A DNA stretch of 64,000 nucleotides from assembly GCF_900101675.1 (NCBI RefSeq), contig NZ_FNKG01000004.1, forward strand, positions 481,367 to 545,366, written 5' to 3'. The stretch's first letter is position 1. Each line of letters begins with the position of its first letter. The notes under the pieces are model-generated. The model was not told the origin of the DNA and made no database searches. It saw nothing but the letters and a program-made list of their open reading frames with translations. A program made the translations under genes and the position numbers. The DNA is from Curtobacterium sp. UNCCL20 (lineage in GTDB: Bacteria; Actinomycetota; Actinomycetes; Actinomycetales; Microbacteriaceae). Shown one piece after another: positions 18,734 to 28,359 of this stretch.

Positions 18734-18755
18734 CCGAGTCTGCACGCTTCCCGTG

Positions 18756-18777
18756 GTTTACGCAAGTGTGCGTAAAC
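18756..18777. promoter_or_regulatory. NrtR-type operator 2
   Basis: Perfect inverted repeat GTTTACGC-N6-GCGTAAAC ending 8 bases before the nrtR ATG. Centre-to-centre distance to operator 1 is 44 bases, about four helical turns, so both could be occupied on one face of the DNA. Confidence 0.8.
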
Positions 18778-18785
18778 TCGCTCCC

Positions 18786-19445
18786 ATGAGCGACACGTAC
18801 CGCGACCCGAGCGGCAAGCGGCTGACCGACTACCCGCGGCCCTCCGTCGCCGTGGACACCGCCGTCCTGACCGTGCCGGTCGGCGGCGAGCTGTCGGTCG
18901 TGCAGGTGTGCGACGCGGTCGACGGCGACTGGCGACTCCCCGGGACCTTCGTGCACGAGGGTGAACGCCTCGCTTCGGCCGTCTTGCGGTCCTTGTCCGC
19001 CAAAGCCGGCGTGACGGGCCTCTCACCCGAACAGCTCCACGTGTTCGACGACCCCGCGCGCGACGACCGCGGGTGGGTCATGTCCGTCGCGCACCTCGAC
19101 GTCGTCCCCTCCGAGGCGCTGTCACTCGACCCCGACCGCGCGCGGATCGTCCCGATCGCCGAGGCCCGCGGGATGGTGCACGGGCACGACGACATCCTCG
19201 ACGTCGCGGTCTCGCGGCTGCGGTCGGCGTACCGCACTGCGCCGGACCCGCACGGCCTGCTGCCCGAGCCGTTCACGATGACCGAGCTCCGCAGACTGCA
19301 CGAAGCGGTCCGCGGTGAGGCGCTCCTCCCCGACTCGTTCCGCCGGTCGATGCTGCCGCTCCTCACCGCGACCGACACCAAGCAGGCGGCGGGCCCCGGG
19401 AAGCCCGCGACGCGGTACCGACGCGGGCACGAAACACGAAAGTAA
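18786..19445 (+). CDS. nrtR: NrtR-type Nudix-related transcriptional regulator
   Basis: 219 residues. The N-terminal Nudix-fold domain has a degenerate Nudix box: GTFVHEGERLASAVLRSLSAKAGV lacks the catalytic REUXEE glutamates, as expected of a ligand sensor. The C-terminal part (PEPFTMTELRRLHEAVRGEAL, then FRRSML) is the winged helix found in NrtR repressors. The family senses ADP-ribose-type metabolites and controls NAD turnover. The divergent ADP-ribosylglycohydrolase and two identical palindromes support local autoregulation. Confidence 0.88.
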   Translation: MSDTYRDPSGKRLTDYPRPSVAVDTAVLTVPVGGELSVVQVCDAVDGDWRLPGTFVHEGERLASAVLRSLSAKAGVTGLSPEQLHVFDDPARDDRGWVMSVAHLDVVPSEALSLDPDRARIVPIAEARGMVHGHDDILDVAVSRLRSAYRTAPDPHGLLPEPFTMTELRRLHEAVRGEALLPDSFRRSMLPLLTATDTKQAAGPGKPATRYRRGHETRK

Positions 19446-19482
19446 CTTGCAGAACTGGCGCATGTCGGTGCAATGCGCTTTC

Positions 19483-20379
19483 ATGGAGAGCATGACGATC
19501 ATCGATCGCACCGACCGTGCCGACGCGTTCGCACTCGTCCGGACCCAGTCCCGGACGATGCCGACGAGCATGCGCGCGATCGCCGACGCCGTCCTCGACG
19601 ACCCGGCCACCGCGGCCACCACCAGCGCTGCCGAACTCGCGACCCGTGCCGGCGTCTCCCCCGCCACCGTCTCCCGCTTCGCCCAGCACCTCGGATTCGC
19701 CAACTTCGCCGCCCTGCAGCGCAGCATGACCCGCGCCGTCGAGCGCGGCATCCACGAGCGTCGGGAGACCGAGATCCACGCCGGCGTCAGTGTCGACGAC
19801 GACGTGGCCACCGTGATCGCGAAGGTCACCGAGGACGTCCGGGCCGTGATGAGCGACACCCGCGCCACCCTCGACCCGCACGCGCTCGAAGTCGCCGCCG
19901 GGCGGATCAGCGAGGCCCGTCGGGTCGTCCTCTACGGCGTCGGCGCGAGCGGGATCGTCGCGCGTGACCTGCACCTCAAGCTCGAACGCATCGGCATAGC
20001 GAGCTCGATCGCCGACGACCCGCACAACGCCCTGACCCTGGCGAGCGTGCTCGGCCCGAACGATGCCCTCGTCATCACGAGCCACTCCGGCACGACGACC
20101 GAGGTGCTCGAGGTCGCAGCCCTCGCGCACGAGAACGGCGCGACGGTGATCGCCATCACCGGCCACGCCCACGCTCCGCTGGCCCGGCACACCGACCACG
20201 TCCTCCTCGGCGTCGCCGGTGCCGAGAGCGACCTCCGCCCCGCCGCCATGGGCAGCCGGATGAGCCAGCTCGCCATCGTCGACGCCCTGTTCATCGTGGT
20301 CGCCCAGCGCACCGACGACCGCTCCCGCCCGCTCCTCGCACGCAGCCGTCACGCGGTCCGCGCGCACCACCGCTCCTGA
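19483..20379 (+). CDS. murR: RpiR/MurR-family transcriptional regulator of the mur operon
   Basis: 298 residues. N-terminal RpiR helix-turn-helix (TSAAELATRAGVSPATVSRFAQHLGF) and a C-terminal SIS sugar-phosphate domain (YGVGASGIVARDLHLKLERIG, ITSHSGTTTEVLE). It is expected to bind a MurNAc-6-phosphate-type effector and to repress the following murQ-murP-mupG genes. It lies 11 bases before murQ. The start is ATG 19483 or 19492. A GCGCA-N11-TGCGC dyad (19458-19478) just upstream could be an autoregulatory site (weak). Confidence 0.85.
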   Translation: MESMTIIDRTDRADAFALVRTQSRTMPTSMRAIADAVLDDPATAATTSAAELATRAGVSPATVSRFAQHLGFANFAALQRSMTRAVERGIHERRETEIHAGVSVDDDVATVIAKVTEDVRAVMSDTRATLDPHALEVAAGRISEARRVVLYGVGASGIVARDLHLKLERIGIASSIADDPHNALTLASVLGPNDALVITSHSGTTTEVLEVAALAHENGATVIAITGHAHAPLARHTDHVLLGVAGAESDLRPAAMGSRMSQLAIVDALFIVVAQRTDDRSRPLLARSRHAVRAHHRS

Positions 20380-20390
20380 AAGCCGGACCC

Positions 20391-21302
20391 ATGCACCACG
20401 ATCTCCTGCGCGACGAACTCAAGTCCCTGACGACCGAGGCAGCCGACGCGTCCCTCGACGACATCGACCTCGTCTCCACCCTCGAGGCTGCCCAGCGCAT
20501 GAACGCCGGCGACCGCAGCGTGCCTGCCGCAGTCGAGCCGTGCCTCCCGGCCATCGCCCTGGCGGCAGACTCGATCGCCGCAGCGTTCGCGCGCGGCGGC
20601 CGCCTGATCTACGTCGGTGCCGGCACACCGGGCCGGCTCGGCGTCCTCGACGCCAGCGAGTGCCCGCCCACGTTCGGCAGCGACCCCTCGCAGGTCGTCG
20701 GCGTCATCGCCGGTGGGGACGTCGCACTGACGACCGCCATCGAAGGCGCCGAGGACGACGAAGCAGCGGCCGTCCGCGACCTCGACACGCTCGGCCTGAC
20801 GGCCGACGACGTGGTCGTCGGGATCAGCGCGTCCGGCAGGACGCCCTACGTCATCGCAGCCATCCTGGAGGCACGGCGAAGGTCCGCCCTGTCCGTCTCC
20901 ATCGCGTGCAACCCCGACTCGGCCGCGGGGCGGGAAGCCGACATCGCCATCGACGTCGTCGTCGGTCCCGAGTTCATCGCCGGGTCCACCCGCCTGAAGG
21001 CGGGGACCGCGCAGAAGCTCGTCCTCAACATGCTCACCACGCTGGCGATGGTGCGCAGCAACAAGACCTACGGCAACCGGATGGTCGACGTGCGGGCGAC
21101 GAACGCCAAGCTCGCCGCCCGGTCGTTCTCGCTCGTGCAGGACGTGACCGGCGCTGACGACCCGGTCGTCTCTTCCGCACTCGCCGAGGCCGACGGCGAG
21201 GTGAAGACCGCCATCGCGGTGATCCTCACCGGGCTGTCGGCTCCTTCCGCTCGGCAGCGTCTCGCCGATGCCGGCGGTTCGTTGCGCGCGGTCATCTCCT
21301 GA
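20391..21302 (+). CDS. murQ: N-acetylmuramic acid 6-phosphate etherase
   Basis: 303 residues, the usual MurQ length. GAGTPGRLGVLDASECPPTF contains the SIS sugar-phosphate loop and the catalytic Glu90, and TTAIEGAED carries the second acidic catalytic region. KLVLNMLTTLAMVRSNKTYGN is a MurQ signature. It cleaves the D-lactyl ether of MurNAc-6-P to give GlcNAc-6-P and D-lactate in the cytosol. It sits between the regulator and the PTS transporter. Confidence 0.95.
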   Translation: MHHDLLRDELKSLTTEAADASLDDIDLVSTLEAAQRMNAGDRSVPAAVEPCLPAIALAADSIAAAFARGGRLIYVGAGTPGRLGVLDASECPPTFGSDPSQVVGVIAGGDVALTTAIEGAEDDEAAAVRDLDTLGLTADDVVVGISASGRTPYVIAAILEARRRSALSVSIACNPDSAAGREADIAIDVVVGPEFIAGSTRLKAGTAQKLVLNMLTTLAMVRSNKTYGNRMVDVRATNAKLAARSFSLVQDVTGADDPVVSSALAEADGEVKTAIAVILTGLSAPSARQRLADAGGSLRAVIS

Positions 21303-21371
21303 TCTGCCGTCCTTCCTCGCTCCACCCGTTCGCTTCCCCCTTTCCCTTCCTTTCCCCCGAGGAGCACATCA

Positions 21372-22960
<1,589 letters not shown>

Positions 22961-22961
<1 letters not shown>

Positions 22962-23986
22962 TGCGGTTGGGCGCGAGCGCGTACCTGGCGCATGCTCCGC
23001 TGGCGGGTCCGACGTTCTCGGCCGCAGCGGAGGCGGGTGCGACGCTCGAGTTCACCTCGTTGCTCATCCCGGAGGACTCCCCCGCTGGCGCACGCGCCGT
23101 GGCGACCGCGATCGTCTCCGCTGCTGCGTCCGCCGGCCTGTCGGTCGTGGCCGACGTCTCCCCCAACACCGCTCGGCTGCTCGGCAATTCGCCCTGGGAG
23201 TTCCTGCGATCGATCGGGGTCGCACGGGTGCGGATCGACTTCGGGTTCTCCGTCGCGGAGATCCGCTCGATCGCTGCCGTCCTGCCGATCGCGCTGAACG
23301 CGAGCACGTTGCGCGCCGCCGATCTCGAGCCGTTCGCGGACCTGGACGTCGAGCTGATCCACAACTTCTACCCGCGGGAGTGGACCGGGCTGGCGTTGTC
23401 CTCGGTGGCTTCGTCGGTCGCTGTCGCCCGACAGTTCGGCTGGCGCGTGGGTGCGTTCATCGCCGGCGACTCGGTACGCCGTGGGCCGCTCGGCGAAGGG
23501 CTGCCGACCGTTGAGGAGCACCGGGCCATGCCGCCGTTGTTCCAGGCGCTCGGGCTCGTCGATGCCGGCGTGAACGACGTGTACGTCGGGGACCCGGCGC
23601 TGACCGATCTTTCTTGGTCGCGGCTGGGGTCGTTCGTCCGGGATGACCTGGTCGTGCTCGACGGCACCGCTGCCCCGGGCGTGCATCCGGAAGTCATCGA
23701 GGCCCTGGCGGTCCCCGACCGGAACCGGACCGATGCTGCCGAGGCGATGATCCGGCTGGAGCACTCGCGGGAGCGGTTCGCCGGGCTGCCGCTGCCCGAG
23801 GTCGGTGGGCAGCCGAGGCCGGCGGGCTCGGTCACCGTGCAGTTGGCGTCGGCGAGGAGGTACTGCGGGGAGGTGGCGATCACGTTGCGTGACCTGCCTG
23901 CTGACGATCGCGTTGCCGTCGTGGGGATGCTCGCGAGCCCGATCCCCCTGGTCGGCGCTCACCCCCTCACAGCCGTCCTCCGCTGA
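22961..23986 (+). CDS. mupG: MupG-like 6-phospho-N-acetylmuramidase (DUF871)
   Basis: 341 residues with the DUF871 layout: a TIM-barrel (ADVSPNTARLLG, RIDFGFS, LNAST, HNFYPREWTGL, FIAGDSVRRGPLGEGLPTVEEHR) followed by a small beta domain. In Staphylococcus aureus MupG splits MurNAc-6-P-GlcNAc after PTS uptake, and the same four genes cluster there. The start overlaps the murP stop by one base (TGATG), so the genes are coupled. The linkage makes a disaccharide substrate more likely than free MurNAc. Confidence 0.88.
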
Positions 23987-24050
23987 TCCAGCCTCCACCG
24001 AGTGTGACGCGACCGCGAAACGAACCAGCCGATCGACGACCATCGACGCG

Positions 24051-24500
24051 ATGGAACGTTGGGAAGCAGACGACGCACGCCGACGGCACATGGCGCGGTT
24101 CGGTCGCCGGGACACAGCACCGGAACTCGCCGTGCGACGCGAGCTCCACCGGCGTGGGCGACGGTTCTTCGTCGACCGGCGAGTCAGCCAACGGTGTCGA
24201 GTTCGCCCTGACCTCGTCTTCCCCCGGGCGAGAGTGGCAGTGTTCATCGACGGCTGCTTCTGGCACTACTGCGATGAGCATGCCCACCTCCCGAAGGCGA
24301 ACGCCGAGCTCTGGCGCCGCAAGTTGCTGGCGAACCGGCGACGGGACGCGCAGAACGAGGCCGTCCTGGTGGGCGAAGGCTGGCGCGTGCTCCGCTTCTG
24401 GGAACACGACGCCCCGATGACCGCCGCGACCAGGGTCGAGGACGAGCTCGATCGCTGGGGTGCGATCGTTCGTGGTCCAGTCGCTCGTCGGGCAAGATGA
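24051..24500 (+). CDS. vsr: Very short patch repair endonuclease
   Basis: 149 residues. RRHMARFGRRDTAPELAVRR opens the Vsr domain. Asp53 in RPDLVFP corresponds to the catalytic Asp, and IDGCFWHYCDEHAH supplies the zinc ligands. The C-terminal GWRVLRFWEHD is conserved. Vsr nicks T:G mismatches produced by deamination of 5-methylcytosine. It normally accompanies a Dcm-type cytosine methylase, but none is in this window. It is followed closely by the MutT-like gene (4 bp). Confidence 0.93.
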   Translation: MERWEADDARRRHMARFGRRDTAPELAVRRELHRRGRRFFVDRRVSQRCRVRPDLVFPRARVAVFIDGCFWHYCDEHAHLPKANAELWRRKLLANRRRDAQNEAVLVGEGWRVLRFWEHDAPMTAATRVEDELDRWGAIVRGPVARRAR

Positions 24501-24504
24501 CCTC

Positions 24505-24903
24505 ATGGTCGAGGTCGTAGCAGGCGTACTCACTCGAGCGGACGGCCGTGTGCTCGCCTGTCGTCGTGCTCCTGGTCGATCAGCTGCCGGCCTCTGGGAG
24601 TTCCCCGGAGGAAAGGTCGAGCGCGACGAGCGCCCTGAAGACGCCCTGTCCCGTGAGCTGCTCGAGGAGCTGCACATCGACGTCCTGGTCGCCGAACGCA
24701 TCGACCGCACAGTCACCTGGGTCGACGCGACTGACATCGATCTCGCGACGTACCGAGTGCCGTGGGACGCGCACGGTCCGTCGTCCAGCACCGACCACGA
24801 CGAACTCCGGTGGCTGCTCCCGGCGGAACTCGGATCTCTCACATGGGCTGCTCCGGACCTGCCGACGGTGCAGGCGCTCAACTTCGCGACTCCGATGCCT
24901 TGA
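24505..24903 (+). CDS. MutT-like Nudix (8-oxo-dGTP diphosphatase-like)
   Basis: 132 residues. A full Nudix box, GGKVERDERPEDALSRELLEEL, is present. AGVLTRADGRVLACRRA at the N-terminus matches MutT-type housekeeping enzymes that remove oxidised nucleotides. ATG 24505 is 4 bases after the vsr stop. The pair would act together on oxidation and deamination damage (inference). Confidence 0.9.
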   Translation: MVEVVAGVLTRADGRVLACRRAPGRSAAGLWEFPGGKVERDERPEDALSRELLEELHIDVLVAERIDRTVTWVDATDIDLATYRVPWDAHGPSSSTDHDELRWLLPAELGSLTWAAPDLPTVQALNFATPMP

Positions 24904-25024
24904 TGCTCTTGAGCCACCGCTTCCACCAGCCGATCCCAGCGATGCCGGCTGATCCCGCCAGCGGACCTCCGCAGCTCCGCCAGACGCTTGTCGATACTCC
25001 TGGAACGATGCTCGCGTCCGAGTG

Positions 25025-25975
25025 TCAGTCGAGACCGTAACGCCGTGCCCTCGCCGCTTGGAATCGACGATGGTGGGCGAAGTACCGTTCAGTGGTCTCG
25101 TCCCACACACTGCACGTCCGACCGATCAGCGCGTCGACGGACGCTGACAAGTCCGGAGTCATCGGTGTGCGGCGCGGTCCGCGCCGGACGGCCCCTCCCG
25201 GCGCAACGACCACGTAGCCGAGTTCGAACAACGAGTCACATCCGATCAGACAAGCCGGCATGACGGTGTCCGTTCGCGCCCGCTCAGCGCGTGAAGTGTC
25301 GGCCCGCCTCTTGATGTGTGCAGTGACGAGCATTGCGACAGGGAGGTCGCGGCCACACAAGGCGCAGGTCGCCAGCATCTGATCGCCGAAGAGGTGTATA
25401 CGCAACAGCGTCTGTTCGCCCCGGACGTTGATCACGACTTGTCTGTCGCCGCGGTAGTCGATCTGCGCATCGGCCGCTGCGTCCTCCGGCCAGGCGGGAA
25501 GCTGTGCAGCGTCAACACGCAGGCCGACTTCCGTCAGCAGCCAGTCGGCGAGTGCTCCAGCGACCTCGGAGAGGTACACCTGTTTGACTTTGCCGCTTCG
25601 CGAGAACGGCCATCCGGTGTTGTCGCGTTCGGTCCGCAGTTCAAGTGGGATGCTGCCCAGATCGATCGGACGGTCGAGCTCCTGCATCTCGACTCGGACC
25701 ACTCTGCCGTCCGCGGACCATCGCGTGCTGGGGTCCTCAAACGGTGGCGGCCCGTCGAACGAAGGCGCGAGGACAGTACTCCACCCTCGTACTGCTCCGC
25801 GCGAGTAGTGGAAGACGATGTCGCCTGGCGACGCCTCGAGCATGCGATCCCAGTGCCCCCGTGGAGTTCCTGACCGTTGCCCCGCCCGCGGACGCGAGAG
25901 CTTGGGTGCCCAGAGCACACGCGCTCTCCGCTCTTCCTCGAACGTCTGCCCTTGGTTGACCCAGAACGACCGCAC
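25025..25975 (-). CDS. EVE/PUA-like domain plus HNH endonuclease
   Basis: 316 residues. The N-terminal domain (FWVNQGQTFEEE, LWAPKL, HWDRMLEASPGDIVFHY) resembles EVE/PUA-like domains that recognise modified bases. The C-terminal domain is an HNH nuclease: CALC (204-207), VTAHIKRR (His220) and MPACLIGCDSLFELGYV. This arrangement is like type IV modification-dependent restriction enzymes such as ScoMcrA. The start is GTG 25975, decided by GGAGGGGG at the right distance. It follows the helicase and MazG-like genes on the same strand, with a 137-bp gap holding a dyad. Confidence 0.82.
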   Translation of the reverse strand: MRSFWVNQGQTFEEERRARVLWAPKLSRPRAGQRSGTPRGHWDRMLEASPGDIVFHYSRGAVRGWSTVLAPSFDGPPPFEDPSTRWSADGRVVRVEMQELDRPIDLGSIPLELRTERDNTGWPFSRSGKVKQVYLSEVAGALADWLLTEVGLRVDAAQLPAWPEDAAADAQIDYRGDRQVVINVRGEQTLLRIHLFGDQMLATCALCGRDLPVAMLVTAHIKRRADTSRAERARTDTVMPACLIGCDSLFELGYVVVAPGGAVRRGPRRTPMTPDLSASVDALIGRTCSVWDETTERYFAHHRRFQAARARRYGLD

Positions 25976-25986
25976 CGTTCCCCCTC

Positions 25987-26007
25987 CGATCGTTTTGCTA
26001 ACGATCG
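25987..26007. promoter_or_regulatory. Dyad upstream of the HNH gene
   Basis: CGATCGTT-N5-AACGATCG is a perfect 8-bp dyad 11 bases upstream of GTG 25975 and overlaps the ribosome site region. GCTAACGA occurs twice on the + strand here (from about 25997 and 26012). It suits an operator that shuts off the nuclease; the cognate regulator is not evident nearby. Confidence 0.45.
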
Positions 26008-26112
26008 TGAGGCTAACGAAACGATTGGAAGACGCACCACCTTGACCTGCCCCCAGAAGGAGGGTTGGCCATGTGACGACTGGAGCGCGGGGAGGTGTGA
26101 CTCTTCCGGTCG

Positions 26113-27825
26113 TCAGAGAAACTGACGGAGATGGCGCCGCAGCGCGGGGTCCACTGTGTACAAGTAGGTTCCTCGAACTCCGCGAGTCAGCAAAACTGCG
26201 TACACGTTCGCTACCAGTCTCCGGAGGTCCTCGTCTGAGTAAGTGATGCCGAGCCGCGGGTTGTTCTCCATGCCTTTCTTGTCGAAGTAGTTCGATCGGT
26301 CGAACACGATTTCCTGCGTGACGACGTCGAAGCGGAGGTCTGGTCCGATGATCACTCCGACGTAGTTCAGGTCGTAGCCCTGCACCGTGTGGATCGACCC
26401 AACCTGATCGACCGCCCCGGGCGATGTGATCCAGTCCTTCTGGGTCTGGTTCCACTGCAGCTGGCGACCGTCGATCTCCATGTCAACGGCAGCCTTGTCC
26501 CGCTTGCTCTTCCACTCCCAGGCGTATCCGGCAACGAGACGCGAGAGACCTACTTCCCTGTCACGGAACCGGATGGCATCATGCATCTCCCCCAGGTTGT
26601 CGAACATCCGCAACTCGTAGTCACCGAAGGTCCGCGGTTCCGGCGACTCGCCTCGCATGATCGCGCGCACGTAGGACACGTAGTCAGCTCCACCTTGAAC
26701 ACGCATCTGTGTGAAGAGCCGGTAGTAGCGGTGGTTCTTCCTCGCCGCGTTCACGAGGCTGGTCTGCAGTTCCTGCGGGAGGTCCGCTGGGCGCACGCTC
26801 TGCTCAGAGTCGAGCAGGAAGACCTGGTGCGCGCTGCGATCCCGGATCCAGTCGAGCTGTGTGTAGTGATCGGAGTCAGCCCCGAAGAGCTGCTCATTGA
26901 TCTCGCCGAAGCTCTTGTTCTGCGGTCCTGATGCCTGGTTCGCGCGGTGGTTCAGACGGTGCGACTCATCGACGACCAACAGGTCCCACTTCTCGGTGCT
27001 CTTCCCCACTTCGAAGGGCGTGAGAACCATAGTCGCGTCGAGACCAGGAGTCTTGCGGAACACCCGTTTCAGTGATGCACGCAGCGCCTGCTGCGGAACA
27101 ACGAGACCGAGGCGAAAGTCGGCGAGCTGCTCTCGGTTGTCCTCCGTGAAGAAGTCCGAGAAGAGCGAGTCACCGTCGACCTCGTCCACGCCCACACCGT
27201 TCTCGATGTCGCGCAGGAGTTTGAGCAGGTAGACCGCGACGATGGTCTTGCCCGTTCCGGGATCGCCCTGCACGACGATCGTGCTGCCGAGCCCCGACAC
27301 GAGGTCGTCGAAGAGCCCCTCGAGGACATCCTCCATCACCACGGCTTGATCACGGTTGAGTGCCTTGAACGGCGAGAGCTTGAAGAGCTCGCTGTTCTCG
27401 ATCTCCGCGATGCTCCGAGTGAAGAGCTTTTGGTCGCGAAGAGCTTCGAATATCTCCCGGAACGTCTCGCGGTACCGTTCTCGATCGTAGTAATCCGCGT
27501 TGACGACACCCTTGTTGCTGTTCAGGACCGTGTACTTGTCGTCGCCGGCGAACAAACCGATGAGCTGTGACTCCAGGTCGAGGCACACTGACTTGTTGAA
27601 CGTGCTGTCAAGCACGAGACGCACCGCCTTCAAAGACCGACGTTCATCGGAATCCAGGTGCTGCCGCATCCGGGAAGCAGTGTTGAGCGTCTCGCCGACG
27701 TAGACACGTTTGCCGTCGTCGAGGATGTACACCACGGGCCAGTTCAGGAACCGGGGATCTTCTTCGCGCCACAGCCGCAGATGTCGCTCATTGAACGGCC
27801 ACTGCACGATGTCAAAGCTGGTCAT
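26113..27825 (-). CDS. GIY-YIG nuclease / DUF2075 helicase fusion
   Basis: 570 residues. The N-terminal GIY-YIG nuclease module has VVYILDDGKRVYVGET, RMRQHL and CLDLESQLIGLF (about 31-125). It is followed by a DUF2075 SF1-type helicase: VVQGDPGTGKT (Walker A), LLVVDESHRL (Walker B), SIHTVQGYDLNYVGV and YAVLLTRGVRGTYLY. It should couple ATP-driven translocation to DNA cutting. The gene starts within the last 14 bases of the MazG-like gene, so the two are one operon. GC content by eye is about 52-55% in several stretches against about 70% nearby, a sign of transfer. Confidence 0.88.
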   Translation of the reverse strand: MTSFDIVQWPFNERHLRLWREEDPRFLNWPVVYILDDGKRVYVGETLNTASRMRQHLDSDERRSLKAVRLVLDSTFNKSVCLDLESQLIGLFAGDDKYTVLNSNKGVVNADYYDRERYRETFREIFEALRDQKLFTRSIAEIENSELFKLSPFKALNRDQAVVMEDVLEGLFDDLVSGLGSTIVVQGDPGTGKTIVAVYLLKLLRDIENGVGVDEVDGDSLFSDFFTEDNREQLADFRLGLVVPQQALRASLKRVFRKTPGLDATMVLTPFEVGKSTEKWDLLVVDESHRLNHRANQASGPQNKSFGEINEQLFGADSDHYTQLDWIRDRSAHQVFLLDSEQSVRPADLPQELQTSLVNAARKNHRYYRLFTQMRVQGGADYVSYVRAIMRGESPEPRTFGDYELRMFDNLGEMHDAIRFRDREVGLSRLVAGYAWEWKSKRDKAAVDMEIDGRQLQWNQTQKDWITSPGAVDQVGSIHTVQGYDLNYVGVIIGPDLRFDVVTQEIVFDRSNYFDKKGMENNPRLGITYSDEDLRRLVANVYAVLLTRGVRGTYLYTVDPALRRHLRQFL

Positions 27826-28132
27826 ACTTCGTGCTTCGTCCTCGTGCCCGCTCGATCGGGTACTTCTCCCGGGTGAGGGCGAGTTTCTCGCGGATGATCT
27901 CGACCGCATCGAGATCGAGCCGGTCTGCGAGGAGGTAGCAGTAGGTGAGCACGTCGGCGAGTTCCAGACGAACGCGGTCCACATCGGCATCTGGAGACCA
28001 CTGGAAGCACTCCAGTAGTTCGGCTGCTTCGATCGCGATGCTCTTGGCGAGGTTCTCCGACGAGTGGAACTTCATCCAGTCACGCTCTGCGACGAACTCG
28101 CGGAGTTCATCGCGCAACTCTTCCCCGGCCAT
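27812..28132 (-). CDS. MazG-like nucleotide pyrophosphohydrolase
   Basis: 106 residues, one all-helical MazG-like domain. The metal-binding pattern ExxE (Glu35, Glu38 in IEAAELLECFQW) and ExxD (Glu57, Asp60 in LELADVLTYCYLLAD) is intact. It hydrolyses (d)NTPs or modified nucleotides to monophosphates. First gene of the operon with the GIY-YIG/DUF2075 helicase, overlapping it by 14 bases. In this setting it may deplete or sanitise nucleotides during phage attack (inference). Confidence 0.88.
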   Translation of the reverse strand: MAGEELRDELREFVAERDWMKFHSSENLAKSIAIEAAELLECFQWSPDADVDRVRLELADVLTYCYLLADRLDLDAVEIIREKLALTREKYPIERARGRSTKYDQL

Positions 28133-28240
28133 GTCAGCACGCTAGCAGTGCGCTGCGATCGTCCGGGAGACCGCTCACGTGCGACATGGAGCGCGCCCGT
28201 CAGCCGGGACCACCCTCCAGCGGGGTGATCGTGAAAGGCC

Positions 28241-28262
28241 GAGCACCCCAGAACAGGTGCTC
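28241..28262 (+). promoter_or_regulatory. Hairpin in leader of NERD helicase gene
   Basis: GAGCACC-N8-GGTGCTC forms a short stem in the 227-bp region between the divergent MazG-like and NERD helicase genes, about 100 bases before the latter. It could be an operator or leader structure; nothing else in the region is recognisable. Confidence 0.3.
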
Positions 28263-28359
28263 CCGAGGCGGCGTCGCACCCACGAGGATGGTTCAACACC
28301 ACTCGTCCCGGGGACGACGAGCGGCACCGAGGACCAGGGACTCCCCGAGGGGCAACACC

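Noticed and set aside
20871..20890. CTGGAGGCACGG in murQ as a palindromic-element insertion
   Set aside because: MurQ proteins naturally have a helix of this kind at this place, so the match can be chance.
25025..28132. Classical type II restriction-modification or BREX locus
   Set aside because: No DNA methyltransferase, PglZ or BrxC-like gene is present in or beside the cassette.
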